Shown: positions 25,373 through 34,200, counted from the stretch's first letter. The stretch: 64,000 nucleotides of DNA from Fibrella rubiginis (GCF_017353185.1 NZ_JAFMYV010000012.1:62001-126000), one strand, 5' to 3'. Notes: generated from the letters alone by a model not told the origin. Translations and numbers: made by a program.

Positions 25373-25543
25373 CGTTTGGCTTGTGCGTGTTCCGTCGCGT
25401 GTGTGACAGGTTGCACGTCCCGCAGCCGTCCGGTGGTCCGTCAGGGCAGTCGCGTTCGACAAGCCAAACGCCGGATTAGGCAAGTTTGGGCTTCCATTTC
25501 GGCGGCTCTGGCGACAAGGCGAACGCCCCCGTTAGGTAGGTTG
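25373..25543 (+). repeat. Cassette-junction repeat A (two attC-like right halves)
   Basis: CGTTTGGCTTGT (25373-25384) pairs with ACAAGCCAAACG (25459-25470). Two right-half units follow: one ends CCGG-ATTAGGC (to 25481), the second is GCGACAAGGCGAACG-5 nt-GTTAGGT (25511-25537). GTTAGGT fits the integron R' consensus GTTRRRY. The sequence then runs GTTAGGTAGGTTG, a start shared with junctions C and E. A GACAGGTTGCACGTCCCGCAG block (25405 onward) is shared with junctions B and D. Confidence 0.65.
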
Positions 25544-25596
25544 GGACAAGACTCGGTAAAAGAAGCATACAACAATAACTAACAAAAACACTTTCT

Positions 25597-26103
25597 ATGG
25601 CAACTATCTTTCAGGTTCTGACTTTCAGACTTATCGCTGTCGTATTAGGTTACTTTTTGTATTTACCTACTTTTGGACAAGATGCCACATTGCCAAATGC
25701 CAATAAGAAAACAATTGCCACGTATTTTGACGAGGGTATCAATCCCCAAAAGATGAACCGCATCAGGGAGTTCTTTGCATCAGACTACATTTGGCATCGC
25801 ATGAACGGAACCGACGTTCGTAGCAGCCAGGATAGTTCGCATATTTCTATGTTAAGATTCCTGTACAAAGCCATCCCTGACATTCATTACACAATTGATA
25901 ATGTAGTAGCCGAAGGCGATATGGTTGCCGTTAATTCAAGTGTTACAGGTACTGCCAAGAGTGAAATGTTTGGGTTTCCAGCCGCTGAAAAGAAAGTTCG
26001 CTTCAAACAAATGTTCTTCTTTCGGTTTGCCAACGACAAGATAACTGAAGAATGGGAGGTCGTTGACGTGGATGGCCTCAAAGCTCAGTTAGGAAAGCGA
26101 TAA
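25597..26103 (+). CDS. Exported NTF2/SnoaL-like protein (cassette gene 1)
   Basis: 168 residues. A signal peptide or N-terminal membrane segment (FRLIAVVLGYFLYLPTFGQ) is followed by a SnoaL-like/NTF2 cone fold: FDEGINPQKMNRIREFFASD, then VVAEGDMVAVNSSVTGT, then FFFRFANDKITEEWEVVDVDG. Members are small hydrolases, isomerases or ligand binders; none of the active-site residues allows a precise call. The gene is visibly more AT-rich than genes before 25 kb. It lies between repeat blocks A and B with one gene per interval, as in gene-cassette arrays, where NTF2-type proteins are frequent. Confidence 0.85.
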   Translation: MATIFQVLTFRLIAVVLGYFLYLPTFGQDATLPNANKKTIATYFDEGINPQKMNRIREFFASDYIWHRMNGTDVRSSQDSSHISMLRFLYKAIPDIHYTIDNVVAEGDMVAVNSSVTGTAKSEMFGFPAAEKKVRFKQMFFFRFANDKITEEWEVVDVDGLKAQLGKR

Positions 26104-26141
26104 TTAGGTGCTGCTCACAAAGCGGAAAGTGCGTTGTTGCC

Positions 26142-26510
26142 CGCTCCGCGCTGCCGTCGTTCGGGCGACAGGCCGCACGTCCCGAAGTCGAGTTTCAGCC
26201 CAACTCAAACAGGGGTGTAAAGGTTTCAAGTTGCTGTTTTTCAGTCGAGTAGCTTCCTCATCCATCAACCCCTGTGGGTGTTGGGCGGGGCCAGCCAGAA
26301 AAGGGCTTGGGCGTGGGCCTCAGGCGTGTGACTGGCCGTACGCCTGTGGAGACGTCGGGTTGGTCCGTTGCCCGCTTCCGTGTGACAAAGCGCACGCCTG
26401 AGTAAGGCAAGTGGAGGGCTTCCAGGTCCATCGCTCCGTTGACAGAGGGTAGGCCTGATTTGGGCAAGTTGGGCTTAAAAACCGGGTTTCGCGTGACAAA
26501 GGGTACAGCC
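26142..26510 (+). repeat. Cassette-junction repeat B
   Basis: Starts 39 bp after the stop of cassette gene 1 with CGCTCCGCGCTGCC. Next come GCGACAGGCCGCACGTCCCG (26164), the attC-like site at 26198-26286, and a tail with ACGCCTGTGGAG, GGTCCGTTG and GCACGCCTGAGTAAGGC, ending near TTGGGCAAGTTGGGC. Block D (29194-29500) follows the same order of words over ~320 bp. B and D are therefore diverged copies of one unit flanking different genes. Confidence 0.75.
26198..26286 (+). other. attC-like recombination site B
   Basis: GCCCAAC (R'', fits RYYYAAC), 5-nt spacer, CAGGGGTG (L''), ~48-nt variable centre, CAACCCCTG (L'), 5-nt spacer TGGGT, GTTGGGC (R', fits GTTRRRY). R boxes are exactly complementary; the L boxes pair except for one unpaired A in L'. 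Box sizes, spacers and the single extrahelical base match integron attC sites. The bulge lies in L' rather than L'' as read on the plus strand. Confidence 0.68.
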
Positions 26511-26596
26511 TTAAATAGAGGGTTGAAAGTATTGAACTAGGGATTGACGCTGTGCTTTCTAATAGCTCAGAAAGCCCTCAATAAATCAAAACTTAC

Positions 26597-27034
26597 ATGA
26601 AGACTAAATGGTGGGAAAAAGAGCTTGCTACTAAATCACAAGTCGCATTTTTTCTGCTTTGTGTGATCGCATTTTTCTTAACTTTTGAATACGTTAAAAA
26701 GCAAAGCAGGGAAAAGGAATTTGCACAGTGTAGTCGCTTTACGATTGCCAAAGTGGATCGTTTGAAGTACCGTAAACTCCGTTATGAAATTATTTATTCG
26801 TTTTCCATTAATGAGAAGCAAATTGAATATGACGACCGTACCGGTCCTAACGATACAGGTGATTGGTTAAGTCAAAAACCTGACAGTCTGCGACATCGTC
26901 GTTTTTGGGTACAGTTGGATTGTGGTGATCCCAAGACGCATAAGCTCCTATGGGATTATCGAGTACCCGATAGTGTGAGTTTCATACCTAAAGAGGGTTG
27001 GAAAACGCTGCCAACCTATGCTTTGAAGAAATAA
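26597..27034 (+). CDS. Small single-pass membrane protein, unknown (cassette gene 2)
   Basis: 145 residues. A basic N-terminus (MKTKWWEKELATK) is followed by one transmembrane helix (VAFFLLCVIAFFLTFEYV, residues ~16-33). A soluble, charged domain of ~105 residues then includes a Cys pair ~60 residues apart (FAQCSRF, LDCGDPK). No family recognised. AT-rich codon use. It stands between junction repeats B and C on the same strand as its neighbours. Confidence 0.75.
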   Translation: MKTKWWEKELATKSQVAFFLLCVIAFFLTFEYVKKQSREKEFAQCSRFTIAKVDRLKYRKLRYEIIYSFSINEKQIEYDDRTGPNDTGDWLSQKPDSLRHRRFWVQLDCGDPKTHKLLWDYRVPDSVSFIPKEGWKTLPTYALKK

Positions 27035-27118
27035 ATGAACCTTATTTGAAATCGAGGCATGTGGCTTTAGATTGTGTTTTGGTTCACAATAAAGATGTAG
27101 CTTGGTAGAGCCGTTTTT

Positions 27119-27365
27119 CGCTCCGCGCTGCCATCGTTCCGTTGACAGGTTGCTCGCCTGCGAAGCGAAGACTTGGCTCCCAACCGTCGGGGGGTGTAAA
27201 GGCTCCTTCGTCGCCATCAGCCCCCCGGGTCGTTGGGCGGAAATTCAATAAGTGCTTTCGGGGTGGGTCTGTGCGACAGGCCGTACGTCCCACAGAGGTC
27301 GGGGTTTAGCTTCCATTTCCAACTTTCGGTCGACAAGCCGAACGCCCCGGTTAGGCAGGTTAGAC
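27119..27365 (+). repeat. Cassette-junction repeat C
   Basis: Begins 85 bp after cassette gene 2 with CGCTCCGCGCTGCCATCGTT and TTGACAGGTTGCTCGCC, then the attC-like site at 27178-27238. A GCGACAGGCCGTACGTCCC block (27273) follows, and then CGACAAGCCGAACG-CCCCG-GTTAGGC (27331-27356), which is an L'-spacer-R' half with a consensus R' box. Ends GTTAGGCAGGTTAGAC, as in junction A. Confidence 0.7.
27178..27238 (+). other. attC-like recombination site C
   Basis: TCCCAAC (R'', one deviation from RYYYAAC), CGTC, GGGGGG (L''), ~30-nt centre, CCCCCC (L'), GGGTC, GTTGGGC (R', exact consensus). A shorter version (61 bp) of sites B and D with the same R boxes and TGTAAAGG beginning the centre. Confidence 0.58.
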
Positions 27366-27470
27366 AAAGCGGTTTTGTTACGGTGTTTACTGTTTCGCCC
27401 GTGTACGGGTTGCATAAACGGATATAAAGTATCTTCGATAAAGTACAGCTTTTCATCTAACTTGAGGACG

Positions 27471-28301
27471 ATGTTCATTCGGTTCTATCCACCTAAACCC
27501 TTTCTCGCCAGCTTTATAAAAGGCTATCAAATTGTGCATGTCCAGTCTCCCGCTGGCTTGTCTTTGCCAACGCATCCATTTCCTCCTCATGCGGTACAGA
27601 ACCTATCGTTCTATCCACGCAATCCAATCGAAGTCTTTCATTACGGCACCCGTCAGACAGCCACCGCGCCCAGTTGCGTCATTGTTGGTCCACAGATTTC
27701 GCGAGTTGACCTGACGATGGGACCAGACTTGTTAATCATAGCTACCTTTTTTGAACCCGGTGGCTTACACCGACTGCTCGGTATTCCCATGTATGAACTC
27801 CTGGATCAAGCCTTAGATGCCTCTCTGCTTTGGAACGCCCAGATTCGCCAAGTCGATCAACAACTGCGAGAAACGACCGACTACAATCAGATGCAGCAGA
27901 TTGTCGAAGCTTTTTTAGTCCGTCGACTACAGCAAAAACAGGTCGAGAAGCACCCTATTGATGCGGCATTCCGGATGTTGGAAGATCCAACTCGTCCCGC
28001 ATCCCTGGATTATTTGGCAAGTCAAGCCTGTCTAAGCCCTCGACAGTTTGAGCGAAAATTCTATGAGCGCTTGGGGCTGGGTCTCAAAACCTTCACGCGA
28101 CAGGTGCGCTTTAGCAAAGCCGTTCGCTTAAAAGAACAGCATCCAGACATGGACTGGTTGGAGGTGGCTCTGTGCTGTGGTTACTATGATCTGTCCCATA
28201 TGCGTCGGGACTTTACCAAGTTTGCGGGTGCTACCCCAACCCTTCTCTTGCAGCAAGAAACCCATACGATCGTTCGGCCTTACACGTCCCACAATTTTTA
28301 G
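27471..28301 (+). CDS. AraC-family regulator (cassette gene 3a)
   Basis: 276 residues from MFIRFYPPKPFLASFIKGYQ. The N-terminal half resembles the DUF6597-type sensor domain of Bacteroidota AraC proteins (FYPRNPIEVFHYG ... VDLTMGPDLLIIATFFEPGG). The C-terminal ~100 residues are an HTH_18 DNA-binding domain (LDYLASQACLSPRQFERKFY ... MDWLEVALCCGYYDLSHMRR). The longer in-frame start at 27252 lies inside the junction repeat and is rejected. It is followed after 77 bp by a second SnoaL-like gene without a junction repeat between, so the two probably form one two-gene cassette in which the regulator may control its partner. Confidence 0.88.
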   Translation: MFIRFYPPKPFLASFIKGYQIVHVQSPAGLSLPTHPFPPHAVQNLSFYPRNPIEVFHYGTRQTATAPSCVIVGPQISRVDLTMGPDLLIIATFFEPGGLHRLLGIPMYELLDQALDASLLWNAQIRQVDQQLRETTDYNQMQQIVEAFLVRRLQQKQVEKHPIDAAFRMLEDPTRPASLDYLASQACLSPRQFERKFYERLGLGLKTFTRQVRFSKAVRLKEQHPDMDWLEVALCCGYYDLSHMRRDFTKFAGATPTLLLQQETHTIVRPYTSHNF

Positions 28302-28378
28302 CGATAAACATGTCGTTTTTGTACCCCTATTAGCTACCGGAACCGGGTATGTTTGTGCTAATCAAACCTCGATCAAGT

Positions 28379-28888
28379 ATGAAACATCTGCTAATAGTTT
28401 GTATGTATGTTCTTTTGGCAACCAAGCTGTTTGCCCAAAACAACAGAACCGATGAAGCGGCCATTAAACAGGTCATCAAGCAACAAGAAGCCGCCTGGAA
28501 CAGGCATGATTGGGAAGCGTTCAGCGGTTATTTTACGGATGATGGGACGTTGATAAATTTTGTGGGGCAATTTTGGAAAGGCAGGAATGACATCGTTGAA
28601 CATTTCAAGCTTCTGGGTGATTGTTGCCTGTCCCCTACTTCCTTAAAGTTTGAATTTAAGAGTGCCAAGTTTCTTACACCAAACATTGCCGTGGTTTATA
28701 TTGAAGAAACACTTATAGCTGATAGAGACTATGATGTGCCATTCCGCCATTATAAAAAAGGAGAAACAGATTACAAGATGGTGACAGATGTTTTTGTTAA
28801 GACAAACAATGAATGGAGAGTCACTGCCGCACAGCTTACGCTTATTAACCAAATCGTTTCACCTCATAATTCATCGGATAAACATTGA
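28379..28888 (+). CDS. Exported SgcJ/EcaC-type SnoaL-like protein (cassette gene 3b)
   Basis: 169 residues. Signal peptide MKHLLIVCMYVLLATKLFAQ, then an NTF2-like domain with the SgcJ/EcaC pattern AAIKQVIKQQEAAWNRHDWE, FTDDGTLINFVGQFWKGR, and VTDVFVKTNNEWRVTAAQLT. Such proteins are small periplasmic or secreted ligand-binding or isomerase-like proteins of unknown substrate. Start chosen at 28379 because the signal peptide begins there. It is different in sequence from the first SnoaL-like protein (25597), so not a recent duplicate. AT-rich. Confidence 0.86.
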   Translation: MKHLLIVCMYVLLATKLFAQNNRTDEAAIKQVIKQQEAAWNRHDWEAFSGYFTDDGTLINFVGQFWKGRNDIVEHFKLLGDCCLSPTSLKFEFKSAKFLTPNIAVVYIEETLIADRDYDVPFRHYKKGETDYKMVTDVFVKTNNEWRVTAAQLTLINQIVSPHNSSDKH

Positions 28889-28959
28889 CATTGAGAAATA
28901 TGGACGCACAACAAGTCATTTGCAATAGCATGGTTGGACGGGAAGCACTTATGTGCAAA

Positions 28960-29130
28960 TCGTTGGGGTCGGCAGGTTAGACTTCTCGAAGATTAGGTTT
29001 TAGGCTTCCATTTCCGGATTCCATGTGACAGTTTGAACGCCCGGACAGGCCAAGTTTAGGTTTATGGGCCAGCGTCCCAGCGACAGGGTGCACGTCTCGA
29101 CAGCCGAGGTTTGACAAGGCTCGGTACAAA
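28960..29130 (+). repeat. Partial cassette-junction repeat D0
   Basis: Carries GTTGGGGTCGGCAGGTTAGAC, then TAGGCTTCCATTTC (shared with A and C), TGACAGTTTGAACGCCC, GGCCAAGTTTAGG and GCGACAGGGTGCACGTCTC. These are the same words as in A-C but without a full pair of R boxes. It probably marks a lost cassette between genes 3b and 4. Confidence 0.5.
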
Positions 29131-29193
29131 AGATTGACCTTGCGTTATTGAGCTTCGCCAATCGGTAAAAAAGTTTGGCACTGCGTTATTGTC

Positions 29194-29500
29194 CGCTCCG
29201 CGTGGGCGGGCTTCCGGCGACAGGCCGCACGTCCCGAAGTTGAGTTTCAACCCAACGAAAACAGGGGTGTAAAGGTTGCAAGCCTCTCGCGTTCAGTGAG
29301 TTTGCGTCATCATCCATCAACCCCTGTGGGTGTTGGGCGGAGCTAGCAATCAAAAGGGCTTGAGTGTGTTCTAGCTTTCGCGCGACAGGTTGCACGCCTG
29401 TGGAGCCGTTGGGTGGTCCGTTAGTGCAGTTCCGGCTGACGGTTCGCACGCCTGAGTGGGTCAAATTGAGGGCTTCAAAGTCCATCACTTCGTTGACAGT
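29194..29500 (+). repeat. Cassette-junction repeat D
   Basis: CGCTCCGCG (29194), GCGACAGGCCGCACGTCCCG (29216), attC-like site 29250-29338, GCGACAGGTTGCACGCC (29382), GGTGGTCCGTTAG and GCACGCCTGAGTGGGTC, then AGGGCTTCAAAGTCCATCAC and GTTGACAG. It is colinear with block B with about the same spacing. Confidence 0.75.
29250..29338 (+). other. attC-like recombination site D
   Basis: ACCCAAC (R'', exact RYYYAAC), 5-nt spacer, CAGGGGTG (L''), ~48-nt centre, CAACCCCTG (L'), TGGGT, GTTGGGC (R', exact GTTRRRY). It is 89 bp long, the same length as site B, with identical stems but a different centre. That is how attC sites of one array usually differ. Confidence 0.68.
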
Positions 29501-29556
29501 ACGCACGCCGAGATGAGGAAAAAGGCTGTTAATTTGATAAATGACAAAGTTTAACA

Positions 29557-30237
29557 ATGGAAAATCGTAAGCTGAAAACGTTGAGTTTGTCAGCAAGACA
29601 AGGTCAACTGGTAATCTCCTACTTTATCAACGGATACGCGGATTATTTGGGGGCAAGAACCCTTTTAGTAAATGGATTGCTCTTACAAGGAGCTGTATTA
29701 GCAAATACCTCAATAGAAAAATATTTCAAAGGCATGTTAACCGCAGTTAACGTTCCTGTACCCCGTAGACACGATATTTCAACAAAAAAGTACGGTAACA
29801 CGATAAAAAGCCACTATAGAAGATTGTACAGTCTTATCAACTGGGAGTTTATAAAATTCACTTCAGAAGCTTATAGGACAAGGTATTTAGATGACCTGAA
29901 AGCGGGATATTCCATTGCAATCGTACGATTGAAAACTTTAGCGGAGTTGGATTTTACAATTTGCAGTATTGAGGAGAGTTTTAGAGTAGGCGATACAGAC
30001 AAGCCCAATCGATACAGGGCCGACATAGCAAGTAACGAATTACTGCTTCACAATCTAAATTACTACTTGCTTAAACATGACAAAACCCATTTTATTGAGC
30101 AGTTGGATAACGTGATTCAGTTTGGCATTATTGAACCAAATATTTCATTTCAGCTAAATTATTTGACCAAGGATGTAAAAAATGACGGTAAATTTCTGTA
30201 CAAAGGAGTTAGTTCAAGTGAATCTGATCTACTCTGA
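29557..30237 (+). CDS. HEPN-like protein (cassette gene 4)
   Basis: 226 residues, helical, no signal peptide. Residues ~45-75 (GAVLANTSIEKYFKGMLTAV, then VPVPRRHD) match the helix 2-loop pattern of HEPN domains (SxEKYLKAxL ... xxxxHD), found in nucleotidyltransferase-linked and RNase toxins. I do not see the RX4-6H ribonuclease motif, so it may be a non-catalytic HEPN. No partner gene adjoins it. The gene is strongly AT-rich and lies between junction repeats D and E, supporting a transferred origin. Confidence 0.6.
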   Translation: MENRKLKTLSLSARQGQLVISYFINGYADYLGARTLLVNGLLLQGAVLANTSIEKYFKGMLTAVNVPVPRRHDISTKKYGNTIKSHYRRLYSLINWEFIKFTSEAYRTRYLDDLKAGYSIAIVRLKTLAELDFTICSIEESFRVGDTDKPNRYRADIASNELLLHNLNYYLLKHDKTHFIEQLDNVIQFGIIEPNISFQLNYLTKDVKNDGKFLYKGVSSSESDLL

Positions 30238-30326
30238 GGCCAATTATATGTTTCACACCTTCCCTAAATGAGGAAAAGGCCACTAATTTTACAGATGTGA
30301 TTAAAGTTAGGTCAGAGATAAAGTAG

Positions 30327-30476
30327 AAGTCGCTCCGCGCTACCATCTATCTGGAGTTGAGAACGCTACCAGCCGCGCATTTAACCGATGAGATCAACAA
30401 TCGCGAGATTAGTTTCAAAGGCATTGAACAGTCCTATTATTTTGAGGGCTACCGTAAAGAGAACGATGAGCTGTAG
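30327..30476 (+). pseudogene. Start-less coding remnant in junction E
   Basis: An open frame without ATG encodes [20 protein letters not shown] and then [20 protein letters not shown] before a TAG stop. It has coding-like GC-rich codon use unlike the flanking cassette genes. CGCTCCGCG (30331), the word that opens junctions B, C and D, overlaps its first codons. It looks like the 3' end of a gene cut off by rearrangement. No family recognised. The rest of 30238-30667 holds GTTGGGCAGGTTC at 30610-30622 and otherwise nothing I can name. Confidence 0.35.
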
Positions 30477-30609
30477 CTCCGTTTTCTCACGATCACTGTT
30501 AGCCTTAATTTGTTGCTGGTCAATTAGTTATGTTGCCTGTCAAAGCTGAGGGCGGAACTGCCAGGACTTCCGTATTTCGCTCATAAGTGGGCAATTGGTT
30601 AAACCCCCA

Positions 30610-30622
30610 AGTTGGGCAGGTT
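30610..30622 (+). repeat. Cassette-start motif E (R'-like)
   Basis: GTTGGGCAGGTTC fits GTTRGGYAGGTTN, the sequence that also starts the cassettes at 25531 (GTTAGGTAGGTTG) and 27350 (GTTAGGCAGGTTA). It lies 46 bp before the DUF1579-like gene. The left half of a site is not recognisable. Confidence 0.4.
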
Positions 30623-30667
30623 CGAGAGAAATGTTATTTGACAAGAAATAGAAAACAGGGTCAAGCT

Positions 30668-31117
30668 ATGCACAAGGCACAAATTCCGAATCCTGCGCTA
30701 CGTGAGCTTAGCCAACTTGTTGGCGAGTGGAAAACCGTTGGTACCCATCCCTCACTTCCGAACAAAACGTTAACCGGAAAATCATCATTCAGTTGGATCG
30801 AGGGTGGTGCTTTCCTGCGCTGGTACTCAGAAATGGATGAGGATGGTTTTCCGGCTGGTATTGCCATCTTCGGCAGTGACGATGCCACCGGAGCACAGTT
30901 CATGCTCTACTTTGACGAGCGGAAAATTTCAAGAAAGTACGAGGTTGCCATTGATAATAACGTTGTGAGGTGGTGGCGAAATACACCCGATTTTTCGCAA
31001 CGCTACTCCTTGACCATTACAGACAATGGTAAAACCATAATCAGCAAAGGTGAACTGTGTGACGATGGCACAACATGGAAAAGCGATTTGAATCAGACAT
31101 TTACACGTATTGAGTAA
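30668..31117 (+). CDS. DUF1579-like small protein (cassette gene 5)
   Basis: 149 residues from MHKAQIPNPALRELSQLVGE. The pattern VGEWKTVGTHP ... SSFSWIEGGAFLRWYSEMD ... GFPAGIAIFGSDD ... WRNTPDFSQRYSLTITDNG is that of small beta-barrel DUF1579/FABP-like proteins, whose role is unknown. The upstream in-frame start at 30587 is not supported. Last gene of the array; it is closed by the bidirectional terminator at 31175-31229, beyond which host-like DNA resumes with the TonB receptor. Confidence 0.8.
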   Translation: MHKAQIPNPALRELSQLVGEWKTVGTHPSLPNKTLTGKSSFSWIEGGAFLRWYSEMDEDGFPAGIAIFGSDDATGAQFMLYFDERKISRKYEVAIDNNVVRWWRNTPDFSQRYSLTITDNGKTIISKGELCDDGTTWKSDLNQTFTRIE

Positions 31118-31174
31118 GGCTGCCGGGCAACAAGAAGCGCGTTTCCGAAGCAACGTTTTCACTCCACCGGCGCC

Positions 31175-31229
31175 TTCTTCACACAAAAGGGGCCGCTACA
31201 CGATGCAGCGGCCCCTTTTGTGTGAAGAA
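31175..31229. terminator. Bidirectional Rho-independent terminator
   Basis: TTCTTCACACAAAAGGGGCC (continuing GCT) and its exact complement around a 9-nt loop: 23-bp perfect arms. It lies between the convergent DUF1579-like gene and the TonB-dependent receptor gene. Confidence 0.85.
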
Positions 31230-31241
31230 AAGGTGTTCGAC

Positions 31242-34200
31242 TCAGAATGAATAGCGCATGCCAAACTGCATCCGCCAGCGCGAGATGAGTTGGGTGTCGT
31301 TGAAGAACGTGCTTTTCTGGTTAGCATCGAAGCTGTAGACCACGGCACCCGTCTTGACATCGGTGGCCGCACCCAGCGGCTGGGCCAGGCCGGTGTAGGA
31401 GGCAATCTGCCGCACACCCCAGTTGCTGTTGAGCAGGTTGCCGAAGTTGAGTACGTCGAGGCTGAACTGGATGGCGTGGGCATTTTTCAGGCGTAGGTCC
31501 TGCATCAGGCGCAGGTCGAGGGTTGAGAACCAGGGGGTCGTTGAGGCAAATTTGCCCGCCACTTCGCCGCGGTGGCTACTGAGGTAATCGTCTTGCTGAA
31601 TGTATTGTTCCAGGCCGGCCCGCTGGGCAGCCTGCGCGGCATCATCGCCCGAAAACTTCATCTGCCCTACCTGCGCGGCGGTTGGTATGTACATCAGGTC
31701 ATTGTCGAAGGCTCCGTCGTTGTTGATGTCGCCACCGTAGGTGAAGCTAAACCGGCTCCCTTCGGCGTATTCGGCCACGCCCGACACCGTGGTGGCCCAA
31801 CGGCCGCCGTTGCCATAGACAAACCGCTTCGAGAGCGACCCCACAAACCGGTGGCGGTTGCCGTAGTACGACGGCCCGGCCACAGCCTGATTCACGTTGC
31901 CGTAGGCGGGGTTGCGGGCGTAGGCATCCGATGAGATTTCGGCGCTCAGCGACGAGGCATCCTGCGCGTTCAGGTAGTTGTAGGCCCCGCTGAAAAAGAA
32001 GCCGTTCTGAAACGACCGCTGCACCTGAATACTGGCGTTGAAGGTGTAGCCCAGGCTGGTATTGGTGAACACGTAGGCATCATTCTGCGCTTTGTCGCTA
32101 GCCTGATAGTACGGACGACTGTCGGGCGTGTTCAGTTTGCCGGTGGGTTTGTTCAGACCGTAGTTGCGCACAATCATGGCGTTTATGTCCTTGTTATACA
32201 GCACATCGACAGAGGTAGTCCAGCCGTTGGCGAACTTGTGGTCGTAGCCCAGGCTGCTTTTCCACACCTGCGGGAACCGGAAATCGGGCGAGGTGGTGCA
32301 GTAGAAGAAGAAGTTGGGGTTGGCTACCTGGTTGCCGATCCACACAAATGGGAAGCGGCCCGTAAACACGCCCGTGCCACCGCGCAGTTTTTGTTTGCCG
32401 TCGCCTTTCAGGTCATAGTTGAAGCCCACACGAGGCGAGAACAACGGTGCCGTGGTGGGTAATTCGAGCGAGTTAAGCTTGACAGTCTGACCGTTTTCGT
32501 TGAAGTACGTCCGGTCGGGGAAGTAGCAACAGTTACGGTCTGGGCTAATATTTTCCCGAATCTTGTCCTGGGTGTTGAAATACATCGGCAGGTCTACTTT
32601 TAGGCCGTAGGTCAAAACCAGTTTCTGCGTGGCCTGCCATTCGTCCTGCGCATACAGGCCCAGCTGACCCACGTTTGTTTCGGCCAGTGCCCACTTGCCC
32701 GCCGCGAAGGTGGCTTGGGCCCCGGCCACCGCGTCTTTGAAGTAAGTGTCTTTGCCATTGAAATCCTGGCCGTAAGGAACCGTGTTGTTGGCCGTTTTAA
32801 TAAAATCGGCAACGGAAGCAAACTCAGGCCCAAACACGCCCGCATAGGCCCCTAGGTTAAACGAGTTGCCGAAGCTGAATTTCTCGAAGCTGCCGCCCAG
32901 CGTCAGCGTGTGCTTGCCCGCGTAGATGTTAAAGTTGTCGGTAATCTGCGTTACATCCTGCGTAAGGCGGTTGTTGATCGAAAACGGCTCGTGCCCGGCC
33001 ACGATGTACCGCACGCCGTCTTTACCAATGTTGATGGTCGGAAACGGCGACGAAAACGGGTCGCGGGTGTCGCGGAAGGCCGTATAGCCCACCTGCAACT
33101 TGTTGGCGTAGCGCCCGTTGAAGTTCGAGTTCAGTTCCAGAATGCCGCCGTTCAGCTTGTTGTTGATCCGGTAGCCCGACGTGTAATATTGCAGCGTCAG
33201 GAAGTCCGGCCCGCGCCGACCAATGGCCGAGGGGTTGGCGGGCAGATCGCGGCTGGCGTCGAGGAAGTTGTACATGAACGACAGCTTGTGCACCCGGTTG
33301 ATGTTCCAGTCCAGTTTCAGAATGCCCTTGCTGTTCTGCGTCTTGTGAGTAAAGTTTTCGTAGGCACCCGGATCGTAGCCATAGAGTGTTTTCAGCGTAT
33401 TGGCCACCAGATCGAGATCAGCCGCCGCTACCCGCGACACGTTGGCGCCCGTCAGGCCAGGGCGACTAGCCACCCAACCCGCCGTACCCAGGTCAGACCG
33501 CCGGTCGAACTCGGCGTTGACAAAGAAAAACAGTTTGTTTTTGATGATCGGCCCGCCCACACTAAAGCCAAACTGGTCCTGGCTGGAACTGGGCACGGTG
33601 ATGTCGGTACCCTTTATACGTTTGCCCGTCAGGTCCTGATTTCGGGAGAAGACAAAGGCCGTACCGTGCAGTTGGTTGGTGCCCGATTTTGTCACGGCGT
33701 TGATACCCGCACCGGTGAAGCCCGCCTGCGTCACGTCGTAGGGCGAGAGGGCCACCTGCACCTGCTCAATGGCGTCGAGCGAAACGGGTTGCGCATCAGC
33801 CTGCCCACCCGGCGTGGCAGCGTCGAGGCCAAAGGGGTTGACGAAAATGGCCCCGTTCAGCGCAAAGTTGTTAAACCGGCTGTTGCGCCCCCCAAACGAC
33901 CCGTCGCCACCCGACATGGGCGTCAGGCGGGTGTAGTCGAACACCGACCGCTTGATGGTAGGCAGTGTACGCAACTGTTCTGAGCCAATGTTGGTGCTGG
34001 CCCCGGTACGGTTGCTGCTCATCACGTCACCAGAGGCAGCCCGAACGGTCACCGTTTGCAGGGTCGATGATTCACTACGCAGCGAGACGTTGAGCGGCAA
34101 CCGCTGCCCCAACACTAGCGACACATTGTCGATGGTCTCGGTCTTGTAACCTACGTAAGTAATAGTGACCAGATAAGGTCCGCCCACGCGCATGTTTGGA

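Noticed and set aside
24947-25483. 178-residue version of the minus-strand gene
   Set aside because: Its first ~95 residues come from the junction repeat A and lack protein-like composition; the start at 25198 is sufficient.
26108-26467. Open frames in both directions in the junction repeat B
   Set aside because: Arg/Cys/Pro-rich translations of the repeat. Similar peptides appear at every junction, with no start context.
27252-27470. N-terminal extension of the AraC regulator (349-residue form)
   Set aside because: The first ~73 residues translate the cassette-junction repeat; the AraC family sequence starts at MFIRFYPPKP.
32910-33983. 357-residue plus-strand frame opposite the TonB receptor
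   Set aside because: Shadow of the receptor gene: no domain, basic low-complexity composition, and complete overlap with a well-supported gene.
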